From: Thalassobaculum fulvum
Lineage (GTDB): Bacteria; Pseudomonadota; Alphaproteobacteria; Thalassobaculales; Thalassobaculaceae
Assembly (NCBI RefSeq): GCF_014652915.1
Contig: NZ_BMZS01000014.1
Coordinates: 89,599 to 153,598 of the forward strand
Length of the DNA stretch: 64,000 bases
Reading direction: 5' to 3'
Shown here: positions 35,161 through 43,828 of the stretch, in pieces
Layout of the letters: every line of letters begins with the position of its first letter
Position numbering within the stretch: the stretch's first letter is position 1
The notes under the pieces: model-generated
Database searches by the model: none
Told to the model about the DNA's origin: nothing
What the model saw: only the letters and a program-made list of their open reading frames with translations
Program-made: the position numbers and the translations under genes

Positions 35161-35290
35161 GTGGGTTCCGGCTCCGCCGCGCCGATGACGCGTCGGTCCG
35201 GAATGACGGCAGGAAGGGGCGGGCCAACATCGGCGACACATCCCCTTCTCTTCGTCATTCCGGACGCGCGGGGCGCGATCCGGAATCCAC
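35161..35290. repeat. inverted pair of palindromic repeats between E1 beta and enoyl-CoA hydratase genes
   Basis: A direct copy (GTGGGTTCCGGC ... CCGGAATGACG, 35161-35208) faces an inverted copy (CGTCATTCCGG ... CCGGAATCCAC, 35253-35290). The arms could fold as one long hairpin in the 203-base spacer, inside what is otherwise a same-strand gene run, and may split expression of the run. Confidence 0.75.
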
Positions 35291-35326
35291 CCGCCAAGCG
35301 CATGCCCGCCCCAAAGGAGTGACACC

Positions 35327-36109
35327 ATGACCGACGACGCAGTGCTGGTGGAGGTCGACGGCCCGGTCGGGCAGATCACCATCAACCGGCCGGAGACCCT
35401 GAACGCGCTGGACGTGCCGACCTGCCTGGCGCTGGAGAAGGCGCTGGACCGGCTGGAGGCCGACGACACGGTCCGGGTGATCGTGGTGACCGGCGCCGGC
35501 CGGGCGTTCGTCGCCGGCGGCGACATCGGCGACCTGAACTCGCGCCTGGGTCTGGCCCACTACCGCGAGTTCGGCGAGGAGATCCACCGGGTGTTCCGGC
35601 GGTTCGAGACCTGCGACAAGCCGACCATCGCGGCGGTCAACGGCTTCGCGCTCGGCGGCGGCACCGAGCTGCTGCTGTGCCTCGACATCCGGATCCTGTC
35701 GGACAAGGCGCGGCTCGGCCTGCCGGAGATCACCCTCGGCATCTTCCCGGGCGCCGGCGGCACCCAGCGGATGATCCGCCAGGTCCCGCTGTGCCGGGCC
35801 AAGGAGCTGATGTTCACCGGCGACCACATCCCGGCCGCAGAGGCGGTTGCGATCGGCTTGGCCAACCGGGTGGTGCCGCACGACGAGCTGATGGCCGAGA
35901 CCCGGGCGCTGGCTGCCAAGATCGCCGAGAAGTCGCCGCTGACCCTGAAGCTGCTGAAGCGGACCATCGGCGACGGCGCCGACATGGCGCTGCCGTCCGC
36001 CCTGCGCCACGAGCAGGCGACCATCAGCCTGGTGATGGACAGCCGCGACGCCCACGAGGGCTGCTCGGCGTTCCTGGAAAAGCGAAAGGCGCGGTTCGAG
36101 GGCGCCTGA
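35327..36109 (+). CDS. enoyl-CoA hydratase/isomerase (crotonase family)
   Basis: The 260-residue protein has both crotonase glutamates, Glu114 (GGGTELLLCLDI) and Glu134 (LPEITLGIFPGAGGTQRM), so hydratase activity is likely. The oxyanion-hole segment is AFVAGGDIGDL. It would hydrate a 2-enoyl-CoA in a beta-oxidation-like pathway, matching the nearby acyl-CoA dehydrogenase and acyl-CoA synthetase. AAAGGAGTGACACC precedes the ATG. Confidence 0.93.
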   Translation: MTDDAVLVEVDGPVGQITINRPETLNALDVPTCLALEKALDRLEADDTVRVIVVTGAGRAFVAGGDIGDLNSRLGLAHYREFGEEIHRVFRRFETCDKPTIAAVNGFALGGGTELLLCLDIRILSDKARLGLPEITLGIFPGAGGTQRMIRQVPLCRAKELMFTGDHIPAAEAVAIGLANRVVPHDELMAETRALAAKIAEKSPLTLKLLKRTIGDGADMALPSALRHEQATISLVMDSRDAHEGCSAFLEKRKARFEGA

Positions 36110-36146
36110 GCGCCCCGAGCCCCCGGACCGCCCAACGGAGCCGACG

Positions 36147-37283
36147 ATGGCCGACCTCGTGATGCCGAAGCTGGGACTGACCATGACCGAAGGCTTGCTG
36201 GCCGAATGGCGGGTCAAGCCGGGCGACGCCTACGCGGCCGGCGACATCCTGTTCGTGGTCGAGACCGAGAAGATCGCCAACGAGATCGAGGCGACCGAGC
36301 CGGGCGCGATCGAGGCGATCCTGGTCGCCGAAGGCGAGACCGTCCCGGTCGGCACCCCGGTCGCCCGCACCGCCGACGGCAGCGTCTCCCCCGCCCCCGT
36401 TCCCGAGCGCCCCACTCCGGCACAGCCAGCCCCCGCGCAGGCCGGTGGCGGCGACCGGATCGTCGCCACGCCGCTGGCCCGCCGGCTCGCGGCCGAGCGC
36501 GGCGTCGACCTGGCCGCGGTCGACGGCTCCGGTCCGCGCGGCCGCATCAAGGCCTGCGACGTCGAGCGCTGCGCCGCCGCGCCCGCTCGCCGATCAGCGC
36601 CCTCGCCCGCCGGCAATGCCCGGGCCGCCACCGCCCGCCGGGTGGCGGCGTCGAAGCGCGACGTGCCGCACTTCTACGTCCAGACCGAGGCCGAGGTGAC
36701 GGCGCTGGCCGCGCTGCGGGCCGAGTTGAACGCCGACGCCCGCTATCCGCGCATCACCGTCTCGCACCTGCTGATCAAGGCGGTCGGCAACGCCCTGGCG
36801 GCGATGCCGGAGATCAACCGGATCTGGCTGGACGAGCAGGAGTTCGCGCTCGACACCGTGGATGTCGGGCTGGTCGCCGAGACCCCGGACGGACTGCGCA
36901 TCCCGGTGATCCGCGACGTCGCCGCCCGGCCGCTCGACGTGGTCGCCGCCGAGGCCCGCGACAAGGTCGGGCGCGCCCGCGACGGGAATCTCGTGCCCGA
37001 GGACGTCGGCGGCGGGGCGATCTCGATCTCCAACGTCGGCATGCACGACGTCACCGCCCTGGTGCCGATCATCAGCCCGCCGCAGTCGATGATCCTGGGC
37101 GTCGGCGCCGAGCGCGGCGTGTTCCGCCCCGACACCGGCGGCAACCCGGTGGCGCGGCGCGAGATCGCGCTGTCGCTGGCCTGCGACCACCGGGTGATCG
37201 ACGGCGCGCTCGCCGCCCGGTTCCTGGCCTCGGTCGCGGAGGCCATCCGATCGCCGCTAGGCCTGCTGCGCCCGGCTCCCTGA
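36147..37283 (+). CDS. 2-oxoacid dehydrogenase E2 (lipoyl acyltransferase)
   Basis: The 378-residue protein has one lipoyl domain (residues 1-75, modified Lys42 in VVETEKIANEI), a Pro/Ala-rich linker, an E3-binding domain (TPLARRLAAERGVDLAAVDGSG) and a catalytic domain ending with His348 and Asp352 in CDHRVIDGALAARF. It accepts the acyl group from E1 and passes it to CoA. With 378 residues it is short but complete. It lies one gene after E1 beta, the hydratase being inserted between them, an unusual order that supports one pathway. Confidence 0.92.
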   Translation: MADLVMPKLGLTMTEGLLAEWRVKPGDAYAAGDILFVVETEKIANEIEATEPGAIEAILVAEGETVPVGTPVARTADGSVSPAPVPERPTPAQPAPAQAGGGDRIVATPLARRLAAERGVDLAAVDGSGPRGRIKACDVERCAAAPARRSAPSPAGNARAATARRVAASKRDVPHFYVQTEAEVTALAALRAELNADARYPRITVSHLLIKAVGNALAAMPEINRIWLDEQEFALDTVDVGLVAETPDGLRIPVIRDVAARPLDVVAAEARDKVGRARDGNLVPEDVGGGAISISNVGMHDVTALVPIISPPQSMILGVGAERGVFRPDTGGNPVARREIALSLACDHRVIDGALAARFLASVAEAIRSPLGLLRPAP

Positions 37284-37306
37284 ACCAGAAGAGGACGACA
37301 AGCCCC

Positions 37307-38479
37307 ATGGACTTCGCGCTTTCCGAGGAGCAGCGCCTCCTGATCGAGACCGCCCGGCGGGTCGGCGAACGGTTCGGCCCGGACTACTGGCGCCAGAAGG
37401 ACCGCGACAAGGCCTACCCCAAGGAATGCTGGGACGCGATCTGCGAGGCCGGGCTGGCCGGTGCCAGCCTGCCGGAGGAGTACGGCGGCAGCGGCCTCGG
37501 CATGGTCGACACCGCGCTGATCATCGAGGAGCTGTGCGCCGCCGGGGCCGGATCGACCCTGGCGCAGATCTTCATGCTGAACCCGATCTTCGGCGGCGTG
37601 GCGATCTCGAAATACGGCAGCGACGAGATGAAGCGCGAGTGGCTGCCGAAGCTGTGCAGCGGCGAGATGACCTTCAGCATGGGGCTGACCGAGCCCGATG
37701 CCGGCTCGAACGCGCTGGAGGTTCGGACCTTCGCCCGGCGCGACGGCAACGGCTGGCGGGTGAACGGCCGCAAGATCTGGATCACCGGCGTGCCGCAGGC
37801 CGACAAGATGCTGATCGTCGCCCGCACCGTGCCGGTCGCCGAGGCGCCGAAGCGCACCCACGGCATCTCGCTGTTCATGGTCGACGTGAACCGCGAGGGT
37901 CTGACCCACACGGCGATCGACAAGGTCGGCACCAACACCCTGCCCTCCTCCTCGGTGTTCTTCGACGACCTCCGGGTCGAGCCGGAGGAGCTGATCGGCA
38001 CCGAGCACGAGGGCTGGAAGCAGCTGCTCGACGTGCTGAACACCGAGCGGATCGTGACCACCGCCGGCCTGCTCGGCACCGGACGGCTGGCGATCAAGCT
38101 CGCGGTCGAGTACGCCCTCGACCGCAAGGTGTTCGGCGACCGGTCGATCGGCTCCTACCAGGGCCTGCAGTTCCCGCTGGCGCAGTACTGGGCCGAGCTG
38201 GAATGCGCCCGGATGATGAACTTCAAGGCCGCCTGGCTGTTCGACAGCGACCAGCCGTTCGGCAGCGAGAGCAACGCCGCCAAGCTGATCGCCTCGCAGG
38301 CCGCCTCCGGCGCCGCCGAGCAGGCGATGCAGACCATGGGCGGCATGGGCTTCTCGAAGGAGATGCACGTCGAGCGGCTGTGGCGCGACGCCCGGCTGTT
38401 CCGCTTTGCGCCGATCTCGGAAGAGATGATCCTGAACTACATCGCCACCGCCAACCTGGGCCTGCCGAAATCCTACTGA
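37307..38479 (+). CDS. acyl-CoA dehydrogenase
   Basis: The 390-residue flavoprotein has the two ACAD signatures: FSMGLTEPDAGSNALEVRTFA with VNGRKIWITG for FAD and substrate binding, and the C-terminal QTMGGMGFSKEMHVERLWRDARLF. It would introduce a 2,3 double bond into an acyl-CoA, electrons going to ETF. The position of the catalytic base cannot be fixed by eye. It is followed by an acyl-CoA synthetase gene, suggesting activation then dehydrogenation then hydration by the enoyl-CoA hydratase upstream. Confidence 0.93.
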   Translation: MDFALSEEQRLLIETARRVGERFGPDYWRQKDRDKAYPKECWDAICEAGLAGASLPEEYGGSGLGMVDTALIIEELCAAGAGSTLAQIFMLNPIFGGVAISKYGSDEMKREWLPKLCSGEMTFSMGLTEPDAGSNALEVRTFARRDGNGWRVNGRKIWITGVPQADKMLIVARTVPVAEAPKRTHGISLFMVDVNREGLTHTAIDKVGTNTLPSSSVFFDDLRVEPEELIGTEHEGWKQLLDVLNTERIVTTAGLLGTGRLAIKLAVEYALDRKVFGDRSIGSYQGLQFPLAQYWAELECARMMNFKAAWLFDSDQPFGSESNAAKLIASQAASGAAEQAMQTMGGMGFSKEMHVERLWRDARLFRFAPISEEMILNYIATANLGLPKSY

Positions 38480-38510
38480 CCCGCCCGAGCCGGCAGAGAC
38501 CGGCCGCCGA

Positions 38511-38565
38511 GGAATCGCCCACCGGGGAATCGCCCACCGGGGAATCGCCCACCGAGGAATCGCCC
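38511..38565 (+). repeat. 15-base tandem repeat spanning the ribosome site of the acyl-CoA synthetase gene
   Basis: GGAATCGCCCACCGG is repeated 3.7 times, ending one base before the ATG at 38567. Each unit, with the preceding base, gives GGAATCGCCC or AGGAATCGCCC, so every copy carries a potential Shine-Dalgarno. The unit length of 15 means copy-number change would alter leader length but not reading frame downstream. Confidence 0.8.
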
Positions 38566-38566
38566 G

Positions 38567-40072
38567 ATGCAGAACCTGACCGCGTTCCTTCAGTACCACG
38601 CCGCCCGCCGGCCGGAGGCGCCGGCCATGCTGTGGGGCGACGCCACCATCGGCTACGCCGACCTGCTGGACCGGGCGCTGCGGCTGTCGGGCTGGCTGGC
38701 CGGCCGCGGCATCGGCGAGGGCTCGATCGTCGCGCTGGTGATGAAGAACAGCCCGGCGTTCCTGGAGATCGCGTTCGCCGCCAGTCACCTCGGCGCGGTT
38801 CTGCTGCCGGTCAACTACCGGCTAGCCGCCGAGGAGATCGCCTACATCACCGGTCATGCCGGCGCCGGCCTGGTTCTGGCCGACGACGAGCTCGCGGCCC
38901 TGGCCCGCGAGGTCTCCTGCCCGGTGGTCGAGCTGAACGCCGCGATGCAGTCCGACAGCCGGGTGCTGGCCGGCTACGACACGCCGCCGGCGGCGATGGC
39001 GGTGCGCGGCCCCGGTGACCTGTTCCGGCTGATGTACACCTCCGGCACCACCGACCGGCCGAAGGGCGTCACCCACGACTACGGGAACCTGTACTGGAAG
39101 TGCATGGACCACGTGGTCGACCTGCAGCTCACCCGCGACGACCGGCTGTGCGTGGTCGGGCCGATGTACCATGTCGGAGCCTTCGACCTGCCGGGGATCG
39201 CCGTGCTGTGGGTCGGCGGCAGCCTGACCCTGCTGCGCGACTACACGCCCGAGGCGGTGCTGGCGACCATCGAGAAGCACCGGGCCACCGGCATCTGGAT
39301 GCCGCCGATCATGACCAACGGCATCCTGAACGCGCCGGACCGCGGCCGCTGGGACGTCTCCTCGCTGCGCTGGTGCGTGGCCGGCGGCGACCGCACCCCG
39401 GAATCGCGGATCCGCGAGTTCACCGACGTGTTCGCCAACGCCCGCTACGTCGACGCCTACGGCCTGACCGAGAGTTGCTCGGGCGACACCCTGATGGAGG
39501 CCGGCCGCGAAATCGAGAAGATCGGCTCGGTCGGCCGCGCCACCGCCCATGTCGAGATCGAGATCCGCGACGACGAGGGCACCGCCCTGCCGGCCGGCAG
39601 CGAGGGCGAGATCTGCCTGCGCGGCGCCAAGGTCACCAAGGGCTACTGGAAGGACCCGGACCGCACCGCGGCCGCGTTCTGGCCGCAGGGGTGGTTCCGC
39701 ACCGGCGACGTCGGCTACCTGGATGCCGAGGGCTTCCTGTACCTGACCGACCGCAAGAAGGACATGATCATCTCCGGCGGCGAGAACATCGCCTCGTCGG
39801 AGGTCGAGCGCGTGGTCTATCAGCTGCCGCAGGTCAGCGAGACCGCGGTGGTCGGCCGGCCCGACCCGAAATGGGGCGAGCGCCCGGTCGCGGTGGTCGT
39901 GCTGAAGGCCGGCGGCGAACTGGACTATCCCGCCCTGGAGGCCCATTGCCGCAAGCACCTGGCCGGCTTCAAGGTCCCGAAGGAACTGCATATCGTCGAC
40001 GCCCTGCCGCGCAACCCGTCCGGCAAGGTGCTCAAGCGCGTGCTGCGCGACCGGTTCCGCGACGACGCGTGA
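38567..40072 (+). CDS. acyl-CoA synthetase (AMP-binding, ANL superfamily)
   Basis: The 501-residue enzyme has the ANL motifs in order: P-loop YTSGTTDRPKG, DAYGLTE, GWFRTGDVGYLD and the C-terminal catalytic lysine in PRNPSGKVLKR. It activates a carboxylate to its CoA thioester with ATP. ISGGENIASSEVE marks the hinge. The protein is of normal size for medium-chain or aromatic/alicyclic acid CoA ligases. Its leader consists of the 15-base tandem repeat, from which its ribosome site (AGGA) is built. Confidence 0.93.
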   Translation: MQNLTAFLQYHAARRPEAPAMLWGDATIGYADLLDRALRLSGWLAGRGIGEGSIVALVMKNSPAFLEIAFAASHLGAVLLPVNYRLAAEEIAYITGHAGAGLVLADDELAALAREVSCPVVELNAAMQSDSRVLAGYDTPPAAMAVRGPGDLFRLMYTSGTTDRPKGVTHDYGNLYWKCMDHVVDLQLTRDDRLCVVGPMYHVGAFDLPGIAVLWVGGSLTLLRDYTPEAVLATIEKHRATGIWMPPIMTNGILNAPDRGRWDVSSLRWCVAGGDRTPESRIREFTDVFANARYVDAYGLTESCSGDTLMEAGREIEKIGSVGRATAHVEIEIRDDEGTALPAGSEGEICLRGAKVTKGYWKDPDRTAAAFWPQGWFRTGDVGYLDAEGFLYLTDRKKDMIISGGENIASSEVERVVYQLPQVSETAVVGRPDPKWGERPVAVVVLKAGGELDYPALEAHCRKHLAGFKVPKELHIVDALPRNPSGKVLKRVLRDRFRDDA

Positions 40073-40105
40073 CCGGACGCAGGCAGCCATAGAGGAGGAA
40101 GCGTC

Positions 40106-41482
40106 ATGTCCCTGGTCCGAAGCTTCGCCGATTTCGTGTGCGGTCTCGACAGCGAGACCATCCCCGACGAGGTGATGGAGCGAGCGCGCCTGTGCCTGCT
40201 GAACGGCTACGGCATCGGCATCGGCTGCCACGACACCCCCTACGCCCCGGTCGCCCGGCGCGCGGCGATCGCCATGGACGGCGAGCGCCCCGCCGACTCG
40301 CCGTTGCCGTCGGCCACCCTGCTGGGCGACGGCCGCCGCACCTCGGTCGCCGGCGCCATCCTGGCGAACGCCGCGCTGTTCCACGGCCGCGCCCAGGAAG
40401 ACGCCTCGGGCGCCGCCCACCTCGGCACCGAGATGATCCCGCTGGCGACCGCCATGATCGAGGCCTACGGCTACCCGCTCGACCGGCTGCTGTCGGCGCT
40501 GGTCGCCGGCTACGAGATCGGCGGCCTGCTGGAGGAGGCGCACGCCGTCCACACCACGCCGGCCGGCCTCAGGTCCTCGATGGTCTACGGCCCGATCGCC
40601 TGCGCCGCGATGGCGGCCCGGCTGATGGCCCTGCCGGCCGACCGCACCGCCTCGGCCATGGCGCTGGCGGCATCGGCCACCGGCGGCAACCTGCAGTCGT
40701 TCGCCGACGGCACCGACGAGTGGCGCTACCAGGTCGGGATGGTCGGCCGGGTCGGGCTGGTCTCGGCCATGCTGGCGGCCGAGGGCGCGATCACCGCGCC
40801 CTACGCGGTCGAGGGCAAGGCCGGGCTGATCCGCTCGCTGGCCCGCCAGGAGCCGGACGTCGAGGGGCTGGCCGGGACGCTCGGCCGGCACTGGAAGATC
40901 CACCGGGTCGCGTTCAAGCCGTTCCCGGTCTGCGCCTTCAACCAGTCGCCGGTGACCGCGGCGCTGCGCCTGCGCGACAAGCTGGCGGGCCGCCCGGTGG
41001 CGAAGGTCGACGTCCGCATGAACCCGTACGAGACCGGCTATGCCGGCATGGACGAGAAAGGCCCGTTCTCGACGATCTCCGGGACCCTGATGAGCATCCC
41101 GTTCTGCATCGCCACCGCGCTGGTGCGCGGTGTCCCGTCGATGCGGCACATGACAACGTATGACGACCCGGCGGTGAACGACCTGGTCGCCAAGGTCGAG
41201 CTGGTCACCGATGCCGGCGTGCCGACCCTGTCCTGCATCCTGGAGGCCACGCTCGCCGACGGCTCGACCGTGGTCGAGGACCTGCGGATGACGGCGCTCG
41301 ACTACGCCTACGACTGGGACGAGACCAGCGCCCTGATCCGCCGGATCGGCGCCGAGACCGGGGTGCCGGACGCCGCCTACGACCGGCTGGAGGCATTCTG
41401 TCGCGACCTGCCCGCGGGCGACATCGCCACGGTGCGCGAGGCCTTCGCCATGCTTGACACCTTGCGCGCTGCAGCCGAGTAA
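40106..41482 (+). CDS. MmgE/PrpD family protein
   Basis: The 458-residue protein has the family pattern: helical first domain (DEVMERARLCLLNGYGIGIG), FHGRAQEDASGAAHLGTEMIP, GYEIGGLLEEAHAVHTT and the second domain with HWKIHRVAFKPFPVCAFNQSPVTAAL. It differs clearly from the family member at 3110. A dehydratase, decarboxylase or epimerase role is possible. GAGGAGGAAGCGTC gives a strong ribosome site. It is the last enzyme gene before the TetR gene, in the same run. Confidence 0.88.
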   Translation: MSLVRSFADFVCGLDSETIPDEVMERARLCLLNGYGIGIGCHDTPYAPVARRAAIAMDGERPADSPLPSATLLGDGRRTSVAGAILANAALFHGRAQEDASGAAHLGTEMIPLATAMIEAYGYPLDRLLSALVAGYEIGGLLEEAHAVHTTPAGLRSSMVYGPIACAAMAARLMALPADRTASAMALAASATGGNLQSFADGTDEWRYQVGMVGRVGLVSAMLAAEGAITAPYAVEGKAGLIRSLARQEPDVEGLAGTLGRHWKIHRVAFKPFPVCAFNQSPVTAALRLRDKLAGRPVAKVDVRMNPYETGYAGMDEKGPFSTISGTLMSIPFCIATALVRGVPSMRHMTTYDDPAVNDLVAKVELVTDAGVPTLSCILEATLADGSTVVEDLRMTALDYAYDWDETSALIRRIGAETGVPDAAYDRLEAFCRDLPAGDIATVREAFAMLDTLRAAAE

Positions 41483-41514
41483 GACGATCTGCCGGCGTAA
41501 CGATCGGATTGCCG

Positions 41515-42153
41515 ATGACGGAACTGTCTGTGCTTCGTCCCGCCAAGCAACGGCGGATGACCCGCGAGGAGAAGGCGCGCGACACCTACATGCGCATCCT
41601 GGAGGCCGCCGCCCAGGTCGTCGGCGAGGACGGCTATGCCGACGCTTCCGTTTCGAAGATCACGCGGCTGGCCGGCGTCGCCCAGGGGACGTTCTACAAC
41701 TACTTCGAATCGCGCCAGCACATCTTCGACAAGCTGCTGCCCCATATGGGCCAGCAGATGCTCGACCACATCCGCACGGCGGTGCCGGCCGGTCTGACCG
41801 GCGCCGACCGCGAGGAGGCGCGGCTGCGCGCGTTCTTCGACTACCTGAACCGGCACCCGGCGTTCTACCGCATCCTGTACGAGGCCGAGATCTTCGCGCC
41901 GAAGGCCCATGACGAGCACTTCCGGGTGCTGGTCGAGGGCTATCGCGGCGCGCTCAACCGGGCCGTCGAGCGCGGCGAGATCCGGGGCTACGACGAGCAG
42001 GAGCTGGAGGCCGTCATCTACATGCTGCTGTCGGCCCGCGCCTACCTGGCGATGCGCTACGTCCACGACGGCAGGGGCGGCACTGGGCCGATCCCGGAGC
42101 ACGTGGTCGACGCCTACGTGAAGCTGGTCACGCGCGGCCTGTTCGGCAGCTGA
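41515..42153 (+). CDS. TetR family transcriptional regulator
   Basis: The 212-residue protein has an N-terminal TetR helix-turn-helix (residues about 20-65: MRILEAAAQVV, then ASVSKITRLAGVAQGTFYNYFESRQHIF) and an all-helical ligand domain of unknown specificity. It is the last gene of the rightward run that starts near the dyad operator at 33081, and is the best candidate to bind that operator and the copies at 48079 and 48193. It starts 32 bases after the MmgE/PrpD stop. Its ligand is probably a pathway intermediate, possibly an acyl-CoA; this is inference. Confidence 0.93.
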   Translation: MTELSVLRPAKQRRMTREEKARDTYMRILEAAAQVVGEDGYADASVSKITRLAGVAQGTFYNYFESRQHIFDKLLPHMGQQMLDHIRTAVPAGLTGADREEARLRAFFDYLNRHPAFYRILYEAEIFAPKAHDEHFRVLVEGYRGALNRAVERGEIRGYDEQELEAVIYMLLSARAYLAMRYVHDGRGGTGPIPEHVVDAYVKLVTRGLFGS

Positions 42154-42172
42154 CCTGATCCCGGAGCGTCCG

Positions 42173-42290
42173 GTGGGTTCCGGAGCCGGGCGCTCGCGCG
42201 CCCCCTCCGGAATGACGAGGATAAGGGAGGCGGCCTCACTCCGTCCGTCATCCCGGAGAAGCCGCGTGAGCGGCTGGCTCCGGGACCCAC
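42173..42290. repeat. inverted pair of palindromic repeats between tetR and ABC-importer genes
   Basis: A direct copy (42173-42217) and an inverted copy (CGTCATCCCGG ... CCGGGACCCAC, 42246-42290) lie in the 201-base gap between convergent genes. The second uses the CCGGGAC variant. They could fold into hairpins that end transcription from both sides. Confidence 0.75.
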
Positions 42291-42354
42291 GAGGCGACGG
42301 GCGTCCACAGCCAATTGACTCTCGGGAGCGTCGGCCCGTCGCGCAACCGCCCCC

Positions 42355-43071
42355 CTACAGCGCCAGGTAGCGCTTGGTCACCTCGGTGTTGGCCTTCAGG
42401 CCCTGGATGGTGTCGCGGTAGACGATGTGGCCCTTGTCGATCACTGCGGCGTCCTCGGAGATGCCGAGGCAGAAGTGCATGTTCTGCTCGGCCAGCACGA
42501 TGGTGACGCCCATCGACCGCAGCTTGCGGATCAGGTCGGCGATCGCCTGCACGATGATCGGTGCCAGGCCCTCCGACGGCTCGTCCAGCAGCAGCACCTC
42601 GGGATTGCCCATCAGGGTGCGGGCGATGGTCAGCATCTGCTGCTCGCCGCCCGACAGCAGGCCGGCGCGGCGCTCCTTCATGCGGGCCAGGATCGGGAAG
42701 GTCTCGTAGACCGTCTCCAGCTTCCAGAAGTCCTGGCCCTGCGGGCCGAGCTTGGCGCCGATAGCCAAGTTGTCCTCGACGCTGTGCATCGGGAACACCT
42801 GCCGGTCCTCGGGCACGTAGCCGATACCGGCCCGGGCGATCGCGTCCGGCCGGCTGCCGGCGAGGTTGCTGGTGCCGAGCCGGACGTTGCCCTTGCGCGG
42901 CGGGGCCACCCCGGCGATCGCCTTCAGCGTGGTGCTCTTGCCGGCCCCGTTGCGGCCGAGCAGCGCCAGGGTCCGGCCACGCCCGACCTCGAGGTCGACC
43001 CCGAACAGGATCTTCGAGGCGCCGTAGAACACGTCGAGGCCGGCGACCGAGAGAATCGCGTCGCTGGTCAT
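42355..43071 (-). CDS. branched-chain-type ABC importer ATPase (LivF-like)
   Basis: The 238-residue ATPase has Walker A LGRNGAGKSTTLKA, the LSGGEQQMLTIARTLMGNP signature, Walker B LLLDEPSEGLAP and the LAEQNMHFCLGISE switch region, all typical of LivF. It works with the LivG-like ATPase on the two permeases encoded upstream. The ATG at 43071 overlaps the stop of the preceding ATPase by four bases. It is the last gene of a leftward operon of six. Confidence 0.93.
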   Translation of the reverse strand: MTSDAILSVAGLDVFYGASKILFGVDLEVGRGRTLALLGRNGAGKSTTLKAIAGVAPPRKGNVRLGTSNLAGSRPDAIARAGIGYVPEDRQVFPMHSVEDNLAIGAKLGPQGQDFWKLETVYETFPILARMKERRAGLLSGGEQQMLTIARTLMGNPEVLLLDEPSEGLAPIIVQAIADLIRKLRSMGVTIVLAEQNMHFCLGISEDAAVIDKGHIVYRDTIQGLKANTEVTKRYLAL

Positions 43072-43826
43072 GCCGGCTGCTCCTCGTAGTTCTCGGTCCC
43101 GAGATAGGCCTCGATGACCTCCGGGTTGCTGCGGATCTCGTCGGCCGTGCCCTGGGCCAGCACCGCGCCGTAGCGCAGCACGCTGATGGTCTGGGAAACC
43201 TCGAAGACGATGTCCATGTCGTGCTCGATGAACACCAGGGTCATGCGCCCCTGCTCCCACAGCCGGCGGACCGTCCGGATCATCTGCCAGCGCTCCTCCG
43301 GCCCCATGCCGGCGGTCGGCTCGTCCAGCAGCAGCACCCTGGGCTCGAGCGCCAGCGCCAAGCCGATGTCGAGCAGCTTCTGGTCGCCGTGCGAGATGTT
43401 GGAGCACAGCAGCCGCGCCACCCCGCCCATGCCGAGCAGTTCGACCAGTTCCTCGGCCCGCTGCCGTACCGACGGCGGCGGGAACGCCGACAGCAGGTGC
43501 TCCGACATGTGGACGTGCGACGCGACCGCCGCCATCAGCGCCTGCTCGACCGTCATGGTCGGGAAGATGCTCGCCACCTGGAACGCCCGGCCGACGCCCT
43601 TGCGGACGATCCGCGCCGGCTCCATCCCGGCGATGTCCTGGTCCCCCAGCAGGATCCGCCCGCTGTCCGGCACCAGGTGCCCGGTGATCAGGTTGAACAG
43701 CGTGGTCTTGCCCGCCCCGTTCGGGCCGATCACCGCGCTGAGCGAGCCGTCCGGGAAGTCGAGCGACACGTGGTCGGTCGCGACGACGCCGCCGAAGGTC
43801 TTAACGACGTTCTCCAGCCGCAGCAT
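43068..43826 (-). CDS. branched-chain-type ABC importer ATPase (LivG-like)
   Basis: The 252-residue ATPase has Walker A IGPNGAGKTTLFNLITGH, LLLDEPTAGMGPEERWQMI and FIEHDMDIVFEVSQTISVL, as in LivG. The signature loop reads ISHGDQKLLDIGLALALEP, the LivG-type variant. The ATG at 43826 has GAGGGACTTGAGC before it. It starts two bases after the stop of an SDR gene embedded in the same operon. Confidence 0.93.
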   Translation of the reverse strand: MLRLENVVKTFGGVVATDHVSLDFPDGSLSAVIGPNGAGKTTLFNLITGHLVPDSGRILLGDQDIAGMEPARIVRKGVGRAFQVASIFPTMTVEQALMAAVASHVHMSEHLLSAFPPPSVRQRAEELVELLGMGGVARLLCSNISHGDQKLLDIGLALALEPRVLLLDEPTAGMGPEERWQMIRTVRRLWEQGRMTLVFIEHDMDIVFEVSQTISVLRYGAVLAQGTADEIRSNPEVIEAYLGTENYEEQPA

Positions 43827-43828
43827 GC

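Noticed and set aside
38511..38565. Tandem repeat as a CRISPR array
   Set aside because: Units are contiguous without spacers and only 15 bases long; no cas gene is nearby.
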